Notes: a model not told the origin generated them from the letters alone. Positions 24,155-33,459 are shown, counted from the stretch's first letter. The stretch is 64,000 nucleotides of DNA from JAXGMV01 sp040772085 (GCA_040772085.1 JAXGYU010000001.1:1-64000), one strand, 5' to 3'. A program made the numbers and translations.

Positions 24155-26518
24155 GTGCAGAAACCAGTCGCGAAAAACAAGCCAACCCAGAGGACAACCA
24201 GCTCCAAAAACCGATCGAATCATAAACCCGCGCCAAGAAACACGAAAGCCGCACCCAAGACGCGCGCCAAAACACTGCGTGGTCAGGCGATCGGCCTCGA
24301 ACCGCTGTCTCCTGAAAAGCGGCTGGATGTCATCGCTGTCATGCTCGGCCTGGCCGGTTTTCTGTCTCTGCTGGCATTCATCCCGGCAGGCTCGGGCACG
24401 GCGCAAACCTGGCTGCTGACACCGTTGCTGCGGTTCTTCGGCTGGGGCGCGGCGCTGCTGCCGGTTTACCTGATTGGCATTGCAGTCTGGCTGCTGCTGA
24501 GAGGACACACCTGGACGCCTGCCATGTCCACTGAACGCTGGATCGGACTGGGGCTGCTGTTCTTCAACCTGCTCACGTGGGCGCAGTATCTCACCCGGGC
24601 TTCGTTACTCATGCCTCATGGCGGCGGTTGGCTGGGCGGCTTGCTTGAACGGCTGCTGGTCAGCGCCTTCGGCGTGCTTGGATCCGCGATCGCTTTATTC
24701 GCCTGGTTCCTGATCTCGCTGATGCTGGTGCTTGACATTTCGCTGCCTGATCTGGTGAAGTCAATCCGTTCAGCCTATAGCTGGCTGAACGCGCGCATCA
24801 AACAGGAACAGCTGCCGGACTCTGGCGAGCCTGCCGTTCAGCAGACTGCCGTCAAACCGGCTCTGGCGCAGGAATCGAAAAAGCTGCTCAATCTCAACCT
24901 CGGTTTCAAACCGCTTGACAAGTCTTCCGCTAAACCGGCGCGCTCCGCCGGCGGCAAAGAAGTTCCACCGGAGGCGCCGCCTGAAACACCGGCGCTCGAA
25001 CCCGCGAAAGCGGTCGTCAAATCACCGCTGCAAGCTACTTGGCGCATGCCGGATATGAAACAGGTGCTCGATCCGGCCTCCCCGCAGTTCGTCCAGTCAT
25101 CGATCGACAAGGAGCGGGCAAGGGTCATTGAAGAGACCCTGGCGTCTTTTAACGTCCCTGTCCACGTGACCGATATTCAGCACGGACCGACCGTGACCAT
25201 GTTCGGCGTTGAGCCTGATTTCGTTTCAACGCGCGGTGGTATGACGCGCGTCAGGGTCAGCAAGATAACCGGGCTCACCGATGATATCGCGCTGGCGCTG
25301 GCAGCGCCTTCCATCCGCCTGCAGGCGCCCGTGCCCGGCAGAAATTATGTCGGCATCGAGGTACCGAACGCTGAAGTGGGCCGGGTGTCGCTGCGTGAAA
25401 TTCTGGAAAGCGAGACCTATAAGAAGAAGCGCTCGCCGCTGGCAATCGCGCTTGGCAAAAATGTCTCGGGCAAACCAGTCGTCGCTGACCTGGCTGACCT
25501 GCCGCATCTGCTGATTGCCGGCACGACCGGTTCAGGCAAGTCCGTCTGTATCAATTCCATCCTGTCCTGCTTCCTGCTCAACAACTCGCCGCACGATCTG
25601 CGGCTGGTGCTGGTCGACCCCAAACGGGTCGAGCTGACCGGTTATAACGGTATTCCGCACCTGCTGGGACCGGTCGTCACCAGCCCGGAGCAGGTGATCG
25701 GCGCGCTGCAATGGATGCAGCGTGAAATGGACAGCCGCTATCAGCGCTTTTCCAAATCCGGCGTGCGCAATATTGAAGACTTCAATCAGCGCTTCCCCGA
25801 AGAACATCTGCCTTATCTGATCATCGTCATCGATGAACTGGCTGACCTGATGATGCTGGCGCCGGAAGAAACCGAGCGTTCGATCGCGCGTCTGGCTCAG
25901 CTTGCCCGCGCGACCGGTATTCACCTGATCCTCGCCACGCAGCGGCCGTCCGTCGATGTCGTGACCGGGCTGATCAAAGCCAACCTGCCGGCCCGCATTG
26001 CTTTCGCCGTCGCCAGCGGCGTCGACAGCCGTGTCATTCTCGACCAGCCCGGCGCTGAGCGTCTGCTCGGCAGAGGTGACATGCTGTATCAGGCGCCGGA
26101 CGCGCCCGGACCAGTCCGCCTGCAGGGCGTGTATGTTTCCGACGCGGAGATCCAGTTGCTGGTCGATCATTGGCATCTGGAAGCGACCGCGCCTGAACGC
26201 AAGGATGAGCCTGCCAAAGAAAACCTGGAAGTGGACATGATGCACAAGGGACTGCCTCTCAAACAGGTGCCTTTGTGGGAGGATGCCGGCGAAAGTTCGG
26301 AAGATGATCCGGTGATGACCGAGGCGGTCGATCTGGTCAGGCGCGAGGGGCGGGCGTCCATCACCATGCTGCAACGCCGTATGCGCATAGGTTATTCACG
26401 CGCCGCGCGGCTGATCGACGCCATGGAAGAGCGCGGGATTATCAGCCCGCAACTGCCGAATTCAGCGACCCGTGAGGTGCTGGATTACGGTCAGGCAGCG
26501 CCTCCGCCTGAAGACTAA
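24155..26518 (+). CDS. ftsK: FtsK/SpoIIIE-type DNA translocase
   Basis: This 787-residue hexameric ATPase pumps chromosomal DNA through the division septum. The N-terminus is very basic (1-45), then four membrane helices lie between about 60 and 205. A Pro/Lys linker follows. The motor has Walker A GTTGSGKSVC near 455 and Walker B IIVIDELADL near 565. The C-terminal winged helix (gamma domain, about 710-770) reads KOPS-like guide sites. It starts at GTG with GAGGAAA upstream. Its stop overlaps the convergent rsmE stop by 4 bp. Confidence 0.95.
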   Translation: MQKPVAKNKPTQRTTSSKNRSNHKPAPRNTKAAPKTRAKTLRGQAIGLEPLSPEKRLDVIAVMLGLAGFLSLLAFIPAGSGTAQTWLLTPLLRFFGWGAALLPVYLIGIAVWLLLRGHTWTPAMSTERWIGLGLLFFNLLTWAQYLTRASLLMPHGGGWLGGLLERLLVSAFGVLGSAIALFAWFLISLMLVLDISLPDLVKSIRSAYSWLNARIKQEQLPDSGEPAVQQTAVKPALAQESKKLLNLNLGFKPLDKSSAKPARSAGGKEVPPEAPPETPALEPAKAVVKSPLQATWRMPDMKQVLDPASPQFVQSSIDKERARVIEETLASFNVPVHVTDIQHGPTVTMFGVEPDFVSTRGGMTRVRVSKITGLTDDIALALAAPSIRLQAPVPGRNYVGIEVPNAEVGRVSLREILESETYKKKRSPLAIALGKNVSGKPVVADLADLPHLLIAGTTGSGKSVCINSILSCFLLNNSPHDLRLVLVDPKRVELTGYNGIPHLLGPVVTSPEQVIGALQWMQREMDSRYQRFSKSGVRNIEDFNQRFPEEHLPYLIIVIDELADLMMLAPEETERSIARLAQLARATGIHLILATQRPSVDVVTGLIKANLPARIAFAVASGVDSRVILDQPGAERLLGRGDMLYQAPDAPGPVRLQGVYVSDAEIQLLVDHWHLEATAPERKDEPAKENLEVDMMHKGLPLKQVPLWEDAGESSEDDPVMTEAVDLVRREGRASITMLQRRMRIGYSRAARLIDAMEERGIISPQLPNSATREVLDYGQAAPPPED

Positions 26519-27255
26519 ATTTCCGTTTCTATAAAATGACTGGTGATCGCCAGCGCTGCCAGCGCGGCTGTTTCGACGCGCAGAACGCGCTTGCCCAAAC
26601 TCACCACGGGGAGACCCAGCCCCAGCGCCAAGCTGACTTCAGCATCGCTGAAGCCGCCTTCAGGCCCGATCGCCAGGCTGACGCCGCTGCCTGAATCAAT
26701 TTCCCGCAGAGCTGTCGTTAACGGCTGGGTGGCTGCCTCATGGCACAGGATGACAACACCCTGCCGGCGGGCTGCCTCAAGGGCTTGCTCGAAGGGCTGC
26801 GGCTCATATACCTGCGGCAAAATCAGCCGGTGACTCTGCTCCGCCGCTTCACGCACGATCTGCCTGCGGCGTTCAGTTTTCTCCGCGGACTCATCCCGGC
26901 GCACCAGACCGCGTTCAGTTTGCATCAGGCGCACGCTGCTGACGCCCAGTTCGGTCGCTTTCTGCAGGATGAACTCCAATTTGTCGCGCTGGGTGAGGGC
27001 GAGCAGCAGGTGCAGCGGTGATCGAAGCTCAGCCGGCAGCGGGTGCTCGCCGGTCAGTTCGGCGCTGGCGTGTCCGCGGTCAACTGCCGTCAATTGCGCG
27101 TCGTAGGCTTTGCCCAGCCCATCCAGAACGATCACTTGGTCGCCGGGTTGCAGACGAAGCACACGGCTGATCTGTCTGGCAGTCTCAGGCGGAAAGGTGA
27201 CCGTGCTGCCCTGGATGGATTCCGGCGGAATGAAGAAATGGCTAATCGAGCTCAT
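26515..27255 (-). CDS. rsmE: 16S rRNA (uracil1498-N3)-methyltransferase
   Basis: This 246-residue SPOUT enzyme methylates U1498 of 16S rRNA. An N-terminal PUA-like part carries HFFIPPE and [10 protein letters not shown]. The C-terminal knotted SAM site has [11 protein letters not shown] and [12 protein letters not shown]. The open frame extends to 27384, but the homology starts at the ATG at 27255, which overlaps the end of rsmI by 14 bp; this coupling supports the start. The Shine-Dalgarno is weak. Confidence 0.92.
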   Translation of the reverse strand: MSSISHFFIPPESIQGSTVTFPPETARQISRVLRLQPGDQVIVLDGLGKAYDAQLTAVDRGHASAELTGEHPLPAELRSPLHLLLALTQRDKLEFILQKATELGVSSVRLMQTERGLVRRDESAEKTERRRQIVREAAEQSHRLILPQVYEPQPFEQALEAARRQGVVILCHEAATQPLTTALREIDSGSGVSLAIGPEGGFSDAEVSLALGLGLPVVSLGKRVLRVETAALAALAITSHFIETEI

Positions 27256-27949
27256 CGGGGTCTTCAGAAGCCTCGCGTGCGCCAGCGTCTCTGCCGGCGA
27301 TGACGACGGTATACTCGCCGCGGATTTGTTCATGCTCAAAGGTTTCAACCAGCTCAGCCAGCGTGCCGCGGTACAGCGTCTCAAATTTCTTTGTCAGGTC
27401 GTTGGCGACGCAGGCAGGCCGGTCACCGAACACCTCAAGCGTGTCGGCAAGGAAAGCCTTCAGCCGGTATGGGCTCTCAAAGAAGATCAATGTGTGCGGT
27501 GAGTCCGCGTCCAGGGCGAGGAACTTGCGTCTGGCGCTGCTCTTGCGTGGTGAAAAGCCGCGGAAGGTGAAGGCATGCGCTGGCAATCCTGAGAGGATCA
27601 GCGCCGCGATCGGTGCGGAGGCGCCGGGCAGGGTCGTCACAGGCAGACCGCGCTCATGGGCGGCGCGGACCAGCAGGAAGCCCGGGTCGGAGACGGTTGG
27701 GCTGCCGGCATCGGTGACCAGCGCGATGTCCTCGCCGTGTTCCAGGCGGGTCAGCAGCTTCTCCAGAATCTTGTGTTCGTTATGTTCGTGGAATGCCAGT
27801 TGCGGTTTCCTGATCTCAAAATGATTGAGCAGCACGCCAGTCTTGCGGGTGTCTTCGCTGATGACAAGATCTACGGCGCGCAAGGTCTCCAGCGCCCGCA
27901 GGGTGATATCCCCAAGATTTCCGATCGGTGTCGCGACAAGATAGAGCAT
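27242..27949 (-). CDS. rsmI: 16S rRNA (cytidine1402-2'-O)-methyltransferase
   Basis: This enzyme of the tetrapyrrole-methylase fold methylates C1402 of 16S rRNA. It has the N-terminal [17 protein letters not shown] signature, the ISEDTR segment, [13 protein letters not shown], and a late FFESPYRL. I start at the ATG at 27949, from which the conserved sequence begins; a longer ATG at 27973 has no Shine-Dalgarno. It has 235 residues, somewhat short of the E. coli protein because the C-terminal extension is reduced. It is coupled to rsmE. Confidence 0.92.
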   Translation of the reverse strand: MLYLVATPIGNLGDITLRALETLRAVDLVISEDTRKTGVLLNHFEIRKPQLAFHEHNEHKILEKLLTRLEHGEDIALVTDAGSPTVSDPGFLLVRAAHERGLPVTTLPGASAPIAALILSGLPAHAFTFRGFSPRKSSARRKFLALDADSPHTLIFFESPYRLKAFLADTLEVFGDRPACVANDLTKKFETLYRGTLAELVETFEHEQIRGEYTVVIAGRDAGAREASEDPDELD

Positions 27950-28013
27950 GTTTATCCGCGCCTCATTATGCATCGCAGTATATCACGCACGCCAGCCTGA
28001 TACTGGCATGCGA

Positions 28014-28053
28014 TATAATTTTTTTTGACAAGTCACACTCTGCTTGTGATAGG
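28014..28053 (+). promoter_or_regulatory. Promoter region of cytochrome lipoprotein genes
   Basis: There are two possible promoters before 28086. One is a TATAAT at 28014-28019. The other is a perfect -35 TTGACA at 28025-28030 whose -10 would be a poor GATAGG at 28048-28053 (17-bp spacing). Sequence alone does not decide between them. Confidence 0.4.
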
Positions 28054-28085
28054 TAAGTCGTTCAGCCAATTATTGAGGTGAAAAG

Positions 28086-28379
28086 ATGAGGAAACTGACG
28101 CTATTGATATTGGTACTCCTTTTGGGCGCAGCGCTGCTCGCGGCCTGTGGCGGTCAGGCAACCCCCGCTGGTGGTTCCAGTGCGCCAACGGTTGAAGGTG
28201 AGACACTGACCGTTGAAAAATGTTCGGAATGTCACTCCTTTGACCGGGTAAGCGCCGAGAAGGAGAACCTTGCGGGATGGAAGGAAATCGTCCACAGCAT
28301 GGAGAATCGCGGATTGAAGATTACCGAGGAGGAATTCAAGCTCATCACGGAATACCTGGCGAAGACTTACCCGCGGTAA
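28086..28379 (+). CDS. Monohaem cytochrome c lipoprotein
   Basis: This 97-residue protein has a signal peptide and lipobox LLAAC, so it is anchored at the outer face of the membrane. After a Gly/Ser/Thr spacer comes one CSECH haem-binding motif near 46-50 and about 45 helical residues ending in YLAKTYPR. The distal Met is not obvious, although a Met lies in the HSMENRG segment. It may be a small electron carrier or sensor. A paralogue of similar plan follows 65 bp later. GAGGTG precedes the ATG. Confidence 0.82.
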   Translation: MRKLTLLILVLLLGAALLAACGGQATPAGGSSAPTVEGETLTVEKCSECHSFDRVSAEKENLAGWKEIVHSMENRGLKITEEEFKLITEYLAKTYPR

Positions 28380-28444
28380 TCAGTGGATTGGCTGACGGGT
28401 GCTGTCAGGGTTTCATTCATTTAATAAATTTAGGAAGGTAACGG

Positions 28445-28927
28445 ATGGCAAAGAAAACAGGTTTGATTTTATTGGTAATGGCGATTTTTGGCAGTATGCT
28501 CGCCGCTTGTACGGCTTCCCCTGCGGCGGTTCAGACGGTCGCTCCGGCTGCATCTGAAGTTGCTGCGCAGGTTGGAACGACGGTCGCCACACAAATGGCA
28601 GGCCCGGTCGGAACGCAGGTGGCAGGCGCGGTGACCCAGGCAAGCACCAAGATCGCGGTGATTGGTACGACCGTCGCAGGAGCGGCGACGCAAAACAGTA
28701 CCCAGATCGCCGAATTGGCGGTCACCCTGCAGGCGGCTGCCGTCAATGGTGAGCTGCTGACCAATACGGTCTGCACGGCCTGTCATCCGATGGACACGGT
28801 CGGGCAGCTCAAGAACGATGAAGCTGGCTGGCGGGCTTTTTTGAGCGCCCACCACGACATGGACAAACTGCCGGCTGAACAACTGGACGCCATCGTCAAA
28901 TTCCTGGCTGAGAAATATCCGCGCTAA
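28445..28927 (+). CDS. Monohaem cytochrome c lipoprotein with Ala/Thr/Gln repeat spacer
   Basis: This 160-residue paralogue of the upstream gene has a signal peptide and lipobox MLAAC. A long repetitive spacer (about 25-98) is built of G-T-x-V-A/A-x-x-T-Q units that could form an extended helix. It then has CTACH near 112-116 and the C-terminal FLAEKYPR. The spacer would lift the haem domain away from the membrane. The distal haem ligand is probably Met (HHDMDKL). The partner is unknown. It ends before a bidirectional terminator. Confidence 0.82.
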   Translation: MAKKTGLILLVMAIFGSMLAACTASPAAVQTVAPAASEVAAQVGTTVATQMAGPVGTQVAGAVTQASTKIAVIGTTVAGAATQNSTQIAELAVTLQAAAVNGELLTNTVCTACHPMDTVGQLKNDEAGWRAFLSAHHDMDKLPAEQLDAIVKFLAEKYPR

Positions 28928-28940
28928 ACGCGGGGCAAAC

Positions 28941-28974
28941 AAAAAAACTGCGGCTGACCAGCCGCAGTTTTTTT
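28941..28974. terminator. Bidirectional Rho-independent terminator
   Basis: A seven-A tract, a 9-bp GC-rich stem (actgcggct/agccgcagt) with a 4-base loop, and a T7 tract. It sits between the convergent cytochrome gene (+) and the small membrane protein gene (-). Confidence 0.92.
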
Positions 28975-28986
28975 GTGAACCAGTTA

Positions 28987-29334
28987 TCACCCAGCCGCAC
29001 CGGGTGGTTTTGACGTACGGATTAAGACCGCCAGGGTTACACCAACGACCAGCACGATCATCAATGTGGCGCCAAAAACAATGCCATTGGTGAGGTATTG
29101 ATTCTCCATAAATTCGGCCGGCAGCGGTGTGGCACGCTGCTCAACCACCGGTGTCATCGTTGGCAGTACACCGACCGGTGTCGGCTCCGCCTTGTTCCGG
29201 ATCGGTTCCAAGATCAGCATCGCCATCAACGTCAGAACACAGACCAGCACCAGACCGCTGATGAAGTAAATCGTCCTGCCCGGCTGGGCAGCCGGAGGTT
29301 GTGTTGAGGAGAACGGACGCTCTTCGTCTGCCAT
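28987..29334 (-). CDS. Small two-helix membrane protein
   Basis: I do not recognise this 115-residue protein. It has a hydrophilic Pro-rich N-terminus, one membrane helix at about 22-45, a Pro/Thr loop of about 35 residues and a second helix at about 82-106. It begins 3 bp after the M42 peptidase stop and is the last gene of that operon. The Thr/Pro loop would lie outside if the N-terminus is in the cytoplasm. Confidence 0.65.
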   Translation of the reverse strand: MADEERPFSSTQPPAAQPGRTIYFISGLVLVCVLTLMAMLILEPIRNKAEPTPVGVLPTMTPVVEQRATPLPAEFMENQYLTNGIVFGATLMIVLVVGVTLAVLIRTSKPPGAAG

Positions 29335-29337
29335 CGC

Positions 29338-30342
29338 TTATTTGTGAGACAGATCGATCGGTCCGGCTACCATTTGCAGAATCAGTTTGACCGCGTTCTG
29401 CACGTCGTTGTAATCCACCATTTCAGAGGGGGTGTGAACATAACGGCAGGGGATCGAAACACAGCCGACTGGCACACCGCTATGCACCAACTGGATTGCG
29501 GCCGCATCCGTGCTGCCGCCTTCGAGCACCTCATATTGGTAGGGCAAGCCGGCTTTCTCCGCGCTGGTGACCATCAGGTCGATCACGCGCGTATGCGAAA
29601 GCATCCGGCCATCCTTGACCTTGACCGCGGGACCTTTCCCGAGCGCGACAGCCATGCGCGAGCTCTTGGGGGTATCTCCAGTCAGCGTGACATCGACTGA
29701 GATGCCAAGGTCGGGGTCAATGCCGAACGCGGCAGTGCCGGCGCCGCGCAGACCGACTTCCTCCTGCGTGGAAAAGACGAAATGCATTTCATGCGGTGAT
29801 TTCCTGACCTGCTTCATGACCTCGACCAGGACGGCGCAGGCAATGCGGTCGTCCATGGCTTTGGAAACCAGACGGTCGCCCAGATCAGTGAATGGACGAT
29901 CAAAAACACCAACGTCACCGACCTTGACAGGGCTGTCCTTGAGGCTGGTCGCGCCGACATCAATGTAAAGCTGTTCAAGCGTCGGTGCTTTGCCGGGGTC
30001 GTCCAGCCGTTCAACCGCGATGACGCCGCGAGTACCATTCATGAACAGCACGCGTCCGCCGACGCAATTGAGCGGGCGAACGCCGCCAATGTTAGTGAAG
30101 CGCACGAAACCTTTGTCGCAGACATTGGTCACGATGACGCCGATCTCATCCATATGGGCGGCGAACATGATGCGCAGACCGTCCTTGCCCTTGCTGCCCT
30201 TGCGTGCAATCAGGCTGCCCATCGCGTCAACGGAAATCTCATCGGCAACGCCTTTGATCTCATCGCGGATCAACGCGCGTACTTCCTGTTCGTATCCGCT
30301 GGGACCTTTCGCTTCGACTAACTTTTTGATCAGTTCTTTCAT
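29338..30342 (-). CDS. M42-family aminopeptidase (TET-like)
   Basis: This is a cytosolic di-metal aminopeptidase, typically a dodecameric tetrahedron that trims peptides released by the proteasome or other proteases. Metal ligands and catalytic residues are visible: AHMDE, the KAMDD bridging Asp, STQEE (catalytic Glu pair), SVDVT and a C-terminal RYVHTPSE His. I start at the ATG at 30342 because GAGGAAA lies 8 bases upstream; the longer frame overlaps the acetyltransferase gene. It has 334 residues. It is homologous to three tandem M42 genes at 43-47 kb. Confidence 0.92.
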   Translation of the reverse strand: MKELIKKLVEAKGPSGYEQEVRALIRDEIKGVADEISVDAMGSLIARKGSKGKDGLRIMFAAHMDEIGVIVTNVCDKGFVRFTNIGGVRPLNCVGGRVLFMNGTRGVIAVERLDDPGKAPTLEQLYIDVGATSLKDSPVKVGDVGVFDRPFTDLGDRLVSKAMDDRIACAVLVEVMKQVRKSPHEMHFVFSTQEEVGLRGAGTAAFGIDPDLGISVDVTLTGDTPKSSRMAVALGKGPAVKVKDGRMLSHTRVIDLMVTSAEKAGLPYQYEVLEGGSTDAAAIQLVHSGVPVGCVSIPCRYVHTPSEMVDYNDVQNAVKLILQMVAGPIDLSHK

Positions 30343-30353
30343 GGCGGGTTTCC

Positions 30354-31169
30354 TCACTTTCGATTTGTATTCATCCATTGGGTGGCAAAATCTACCAAGG
30401 CAGGGATATAGATCAGTCGGGCTTCGGCGCTGCCGATTTTCCCGCGCGCATAGGCTTGGCTCTCCGCTTCAAAAGCGGCGCCGATATCTACGAAATCGTC
30501 AGTCTCCTCGAGCCAATCCTCAAAGGTCACCCAGACATCATTGCCGTCAACTAGGATGGGGTTGCCGCGCATGATGATCTCCTTGCCGGACCAGGTGGCG
30601 CGATGTTCAGCCAGGTGCAGGCTGGTGCAGTTACCGTAACCAACGCCAAGCAACAAAACGTAAGCGCCTTTCTCATACAATTTTCCCAGCGGGCCATGGT
30701 CTCCCAGACCGTATGCCAGCTCATGGCTGTCGATGATGGCGTGTTTATCCGCGCCCCAGGCCGCGAACGAATCGTTTGGATGACTGCTGCGCACAACGCC
30801 ATCCTGACTGCGGAAGCTTTCGACAATGGCACCCATGCCGCGGGTCGGAGTCAGATCGGGCCGGTAGCCCGGTGTATTGCGGCGGATGATTTCGAACCAC
30901 GCTTCAGGCACGGGCGGATTCCCCCAGTAGGAGGGTTCGGAGATCTGGGATGAGAACGATGGCATCACCAGCGTCCCTTCCGGCGTCAGCACATCCTCAA
31001 GCGCGAGAACGACAGCGTGCGCTCCCCCGGGTACCCAGCCGATCGAGCTGAGCGACGAATGCACCAACAGCGTCATCCCGGGTTTCACACCAAGGGCAGC
31101 CAGGTCAGCCGCAATGGCGCTGCGCGTCACTGGTAACTCTGATCGTTGGACGGTCTCTGCTTCGCTCAT
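30354..31169 (-). CDS. AAC(3)-family N-acetyltransferase
   Basis: This 271-residue protein belongs to the antibiotic N-acetyltransferase (aminoglycoside 3-N-acetyltransferase/YokD) family: the HSSLSSIGWVPGGA segment near 40, TLVMPSFS, and a late RHxTW-like stretch (EHRATW). The natural substrate is probably not an antibiotic; chromosomal members are often uncharacterised. The open frame extends to 31502 through the Pro/Thr protein gene in another frame. I start at the ATG at 31169, which overlaps the upstream stop as ATGA. It has no resistance-island context. Confidence 0.82.
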   Translation of the reverse strand: MSEAETVQRSELPVTRSAIAADLAALGVKPGMTLLVHSSLSSIGWVPGGAHAVVLALEDVLTPEGTLVMPSFSSQISEPSYWGNPPVPEAWFEIIRRNTPGYRPDLTPTRGMGAIVESFRSQDGVVRSSHPNDSFAAWGADKHAIIDSHELAYGLGDHGPLGKLYEKGAYVLLLGVGYGNCTSLHLAEHRATWSGKEIIMRGNPILVDGNDVWVTFEDWLEETDDFVDIGAAFEAESQAYARGKIGSAEARLIYIPALVDFATQWMNTNRK

Positions 31170-31576
31170 GGCTGTCCAGGTGGGGGTGGTGTCTCGCTCG
31201 GGGTGAGCGTGATGGTTGGCGTCGCCGTCGGGTCTTCCGTCGGGTGCGGGGTTGCCGTCTGCGTCGGCGGAACGGTTGGTGTGCGCGTGTAAGTCGAGAA
31301 CGGCGTGAACGTCTGTGAAGGTGTCCAGGTAATGGTCGGGCTGGGCGAGGGGGTGATGGTCGCCGTATAGAACGGATTGGTCGGCAGGGGCGTATGGGTT
31401 GGCGGCAGCGCGGTCTGCGTTGGTGTTGAGGTGGCGGTGGCTGTCGGCATCGACTTGATGCCCTGCGCGGTGGCGAGCACGATAAATCCCATGCAATAGC
31501 ATGGAATAGTCAATAAGATAACAGTCGTCAAGAATCGATGAAACCTTGACTTCCTGATGGGCTGATTAAATGCCAT
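31166..31576 (-). CDS. Membrane-anchored Pro/Thr-rich protein
   Basis: This 136-residue protein has a basic N-terminus, one membrane helix (about 15-38) and then about 95 residues composed almost entirely of Pro, Thr, Ser and Ala with TPT/TPS units. It has no folded domain, so it looks like a wall-spanning stalk or a glycosylation substrate; the sequence supports no more. It overlaps the acetyltransferase gene by 4 bp (ATGA), making it the first gene of a four-gene operon. Confidence 0.65.
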   Translation of the reverse strand: MAFNQPIRKSRFHRFLTTVILLTIPCYCMGFIVLATAQGIKSMPTATATSTPTQTALPPTHTPLPTNPFYTATITPSPSPTITWTPSQTFTPFSTYTRTPTVPPTQTATPHPTEDPTATPTITLTPSETPPPPGQP

Positions 31577-31642
31577 AGATTACCATCATCATATCATCAG
31601 GTTTTTCACCTGACAAGAACGTTATGATAGCCGGATGTGCCT

Positions 31643-33265
31643 TCAGACGTCTTCTTCCCGCGTTGCTTTTGCGTTGAAACCCTGGTGAAGTTTGATGATT
31701 GCACCTTCAGCTTCCTGCGCGACAACAGCCGTGACCTTCATGCCTGGCAGGATTCTTGTGTGGGCTGTGGGGACAAATTCCTTCAAGTCATCAGTACAAT
31801 GCACCAGAATGCAACCGGACGGGAGACCAAGCTCCTTGATCATTTTTCCGGCGAAAGGCGCGTTGGGATGGACGATGAAATCCAGTACGGCAGCGCTTTT
31901 CAGGTGAACCGGCGCGCCGCCCTTGCGTAGGTCGCGTTCAAGCAATGCTTCATAAATCGGCAGGTCTTTCATACCTTCAGCGACGGCGTAAGCTGAGAAA
32001 CAGGCTACCAGGAGCGGCAGCATCTGGTGATAATTGCCAGTCATCTCCAGAATAAGCATGATGCCAGTCAGCGGCGCCCGGACGATGGCTGAGAAGTAGG
32101 CTGCCATGCCGACTACCGCGAAGACCCCCGGTTGGGGTATGACTTCTGGCATCAGACTCTGACCAAGCTCACCAACAGCCAGGCCAAGCAGACCACCCAG
32201 CGCGAGCAATGGCGCGAAAATACCTCCGGGCGCACCGGTCGCGTAACTCATCGATGTGAAGATGAGCCGGATGGCAAAGATGAGAATGACCGGCGCGAGG
32301 GTCAACTGACCAGCCATGGCTTTTTCGGCGAGGGTATGTCCGCTGCCGGCCAGATCCGGCGAAAACCAGCTTGCCAGGCCGATGACGGCGCCGATAGCTG
32401 CGACCACAACCCTTGAATACTTCTGCGGGATGCGCACGAAACCATTCAGCCCTGTCAGCAGGACCGAATTAAATAAGACACCCAGCAAGCCAGCCAGGAT
32501 GCCCAGGAGAACGAAGAACGGCAGTTCATTCAATGCCTGAACGGGGTAGGATGGCACGGTAAAAACAGGCAATTGCCCCGATCCGATGCGGGAGACGATA
32601 TCAGCAACCACAGCGGCTACGAAGGCGGCACCAAAGACGATCGGCTGAAAATCACGGCGGACTTCCTCCAAGACGAAGATCAGTCCCGACAATGGCGCGT
32701 TGAATGCCGCCGAGAGACCGGCGCCGGCGCCGGCAGCGATGAGTGTGAAGCGTTCACGTTCGGGTACTTTGAGCCAGTGTGAGATGCCATCAGCGACAGC
32801 GCCGCCCATCTGCACGGTTGGGCCTTCGCGGCCCAGCACCAGACCGCTGCCCATCGCGACCAGACCGCCAATAAATTTCACTGAGAGCACACGTTTCCAG
32901 TAAAGCAGTCTGAAGCGGTGCAGCACCGCTTCAAGATGCGGGATGCCGCTGCCGCTGGCTTCGGGCGCGTAGACCCTCACCATCTGGACCGACAGCAAGG
33001 CGCCGCCTGCTGCGATTAACACCGGAATCAGCCAGCCAAGCGCGGGGTACTGGTGACCCCACCTTAGCGCGTCCATCCTCAAGGTGGTCAGTGCTGACAA
33101 GCCACCACGAAATGCCAGCGCCACAATGCCAACAAACAGCCCGATGAGCGCTGCCCGCGGGAAAACGAGATGACGTTGCTGCTGTGTGCTCAGATATTCC
33201 TGTATTTCGGAATTTACAGGGGAGCGTTCGTTTTCTTTTGATAACTCGTTTGGTTCGGTTTCCAT
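31643..33265 (-). CDS. ClC-type chloride transporter with C-terminal TrkA_C-like domain
   Basis: The 540-residue membrane protein has the three ClC signatures: GSGIP near 115, GREGP near 153 (the gating/exchange Glu is present) and GGIFAP near 355. It would move chloride, probably as a Cl-/H+ exchanger. The last 85 residues do not look like CBS domains; they resemble an RCK C-terminal (TrkA_C) regulatory domain (IKELGLPSGCILV ... ILPGMKVTAV). No Shine-Dalgarno is evident at the ATG. Confidence 0.88.
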   Translation of the reverse strand: METEPNELSKENERSPVNSEIQEYLSTQQQRHLVFPRAALIGLFVGIVALAFRGGLSALTTLRMDALRWGHQYPALGWLIPVLIAAGGALLSVQMVRVYAPEASGSGIPHLEAVLHRFRLLYWKRVLSVKFIGGLVAMGSGLVLGREGPTVQMGGAVADGISHWLKVPERERFTLIAAGAGAGLSAAFNAPLSGLIFVLEEVRRDFQPIVFGAAFVAAVVADIVSRIGSGQLPVFTVPSYPVQALNELPFFVLLGILAGLLGVLFNSVLLTGLNGFVRIPQKYSRVVVAAIGAVIGLASWFSPDLAGSGHTLAEKAMAGQLTLAPVILIFAIRLIFTSMSYATGAPGGIFAPLLALGGLLGLAVGELGQSLMPEVIPQPGVFAVVGMAAYFSAIVRAPLTGIMLILEMTGNYHQMLPLLVACFSAYAVAEGMKDLPIYEALLERDLRKGGAPVHLKSAAVLDFIVHPNAPFAGKMIKELGLPSGCILVHCTDDLKEFVPTAHTRILPGMKVTAVVAQEAEGAIIKLHQGFNAKATREEDV

Positions 33266-33391
33266 CTGTGCTTATCGAAAATCCAGCCACAAATTGTACT
33301 CCCAAGGCAGGCAGAATTAATCAGAAGTTGTATGGGCAAATGGTTGAGCCAATGCAAGGCTACTGACAGGAATCGGTCACATCTTTCGGCT

Positions 33392-33424
33392 AAAAAAGCA
33401 TCACCGGTCATTGGCCGGTGATGC
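33392..33424 (-). terminator. Terminator of the chelatase genes
   Basis: On the minus strand, a 10-bp perfect stem GCATCACCGG/CCGGTGATGC with a 7-base loop is followed by TTTTTT. It lies 36 bp after the chlD-like stop. Confidence 0.88.
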
Positions 33425-33459
33425 TAGATGTCGCATTCCCTTAACTCTGGTAAATGGAT

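Noticed and set aside
31190..31460. Repeated g-t-c/TPT-like units resembling a tandem repeat or CRISPR
   Set aside because: They are codons for a Pro/Thr stalk with irregular spacing; there are no constant repeats with unique spacers.
31170..31502. N-terminal extension of the AAC(3)-like gene to an ATG at 31502
   Set aside because: It is the His/Asp-rich out-of-frame image of the Pro/Thr repeats of the preceding gene; the family match begins at 31169.
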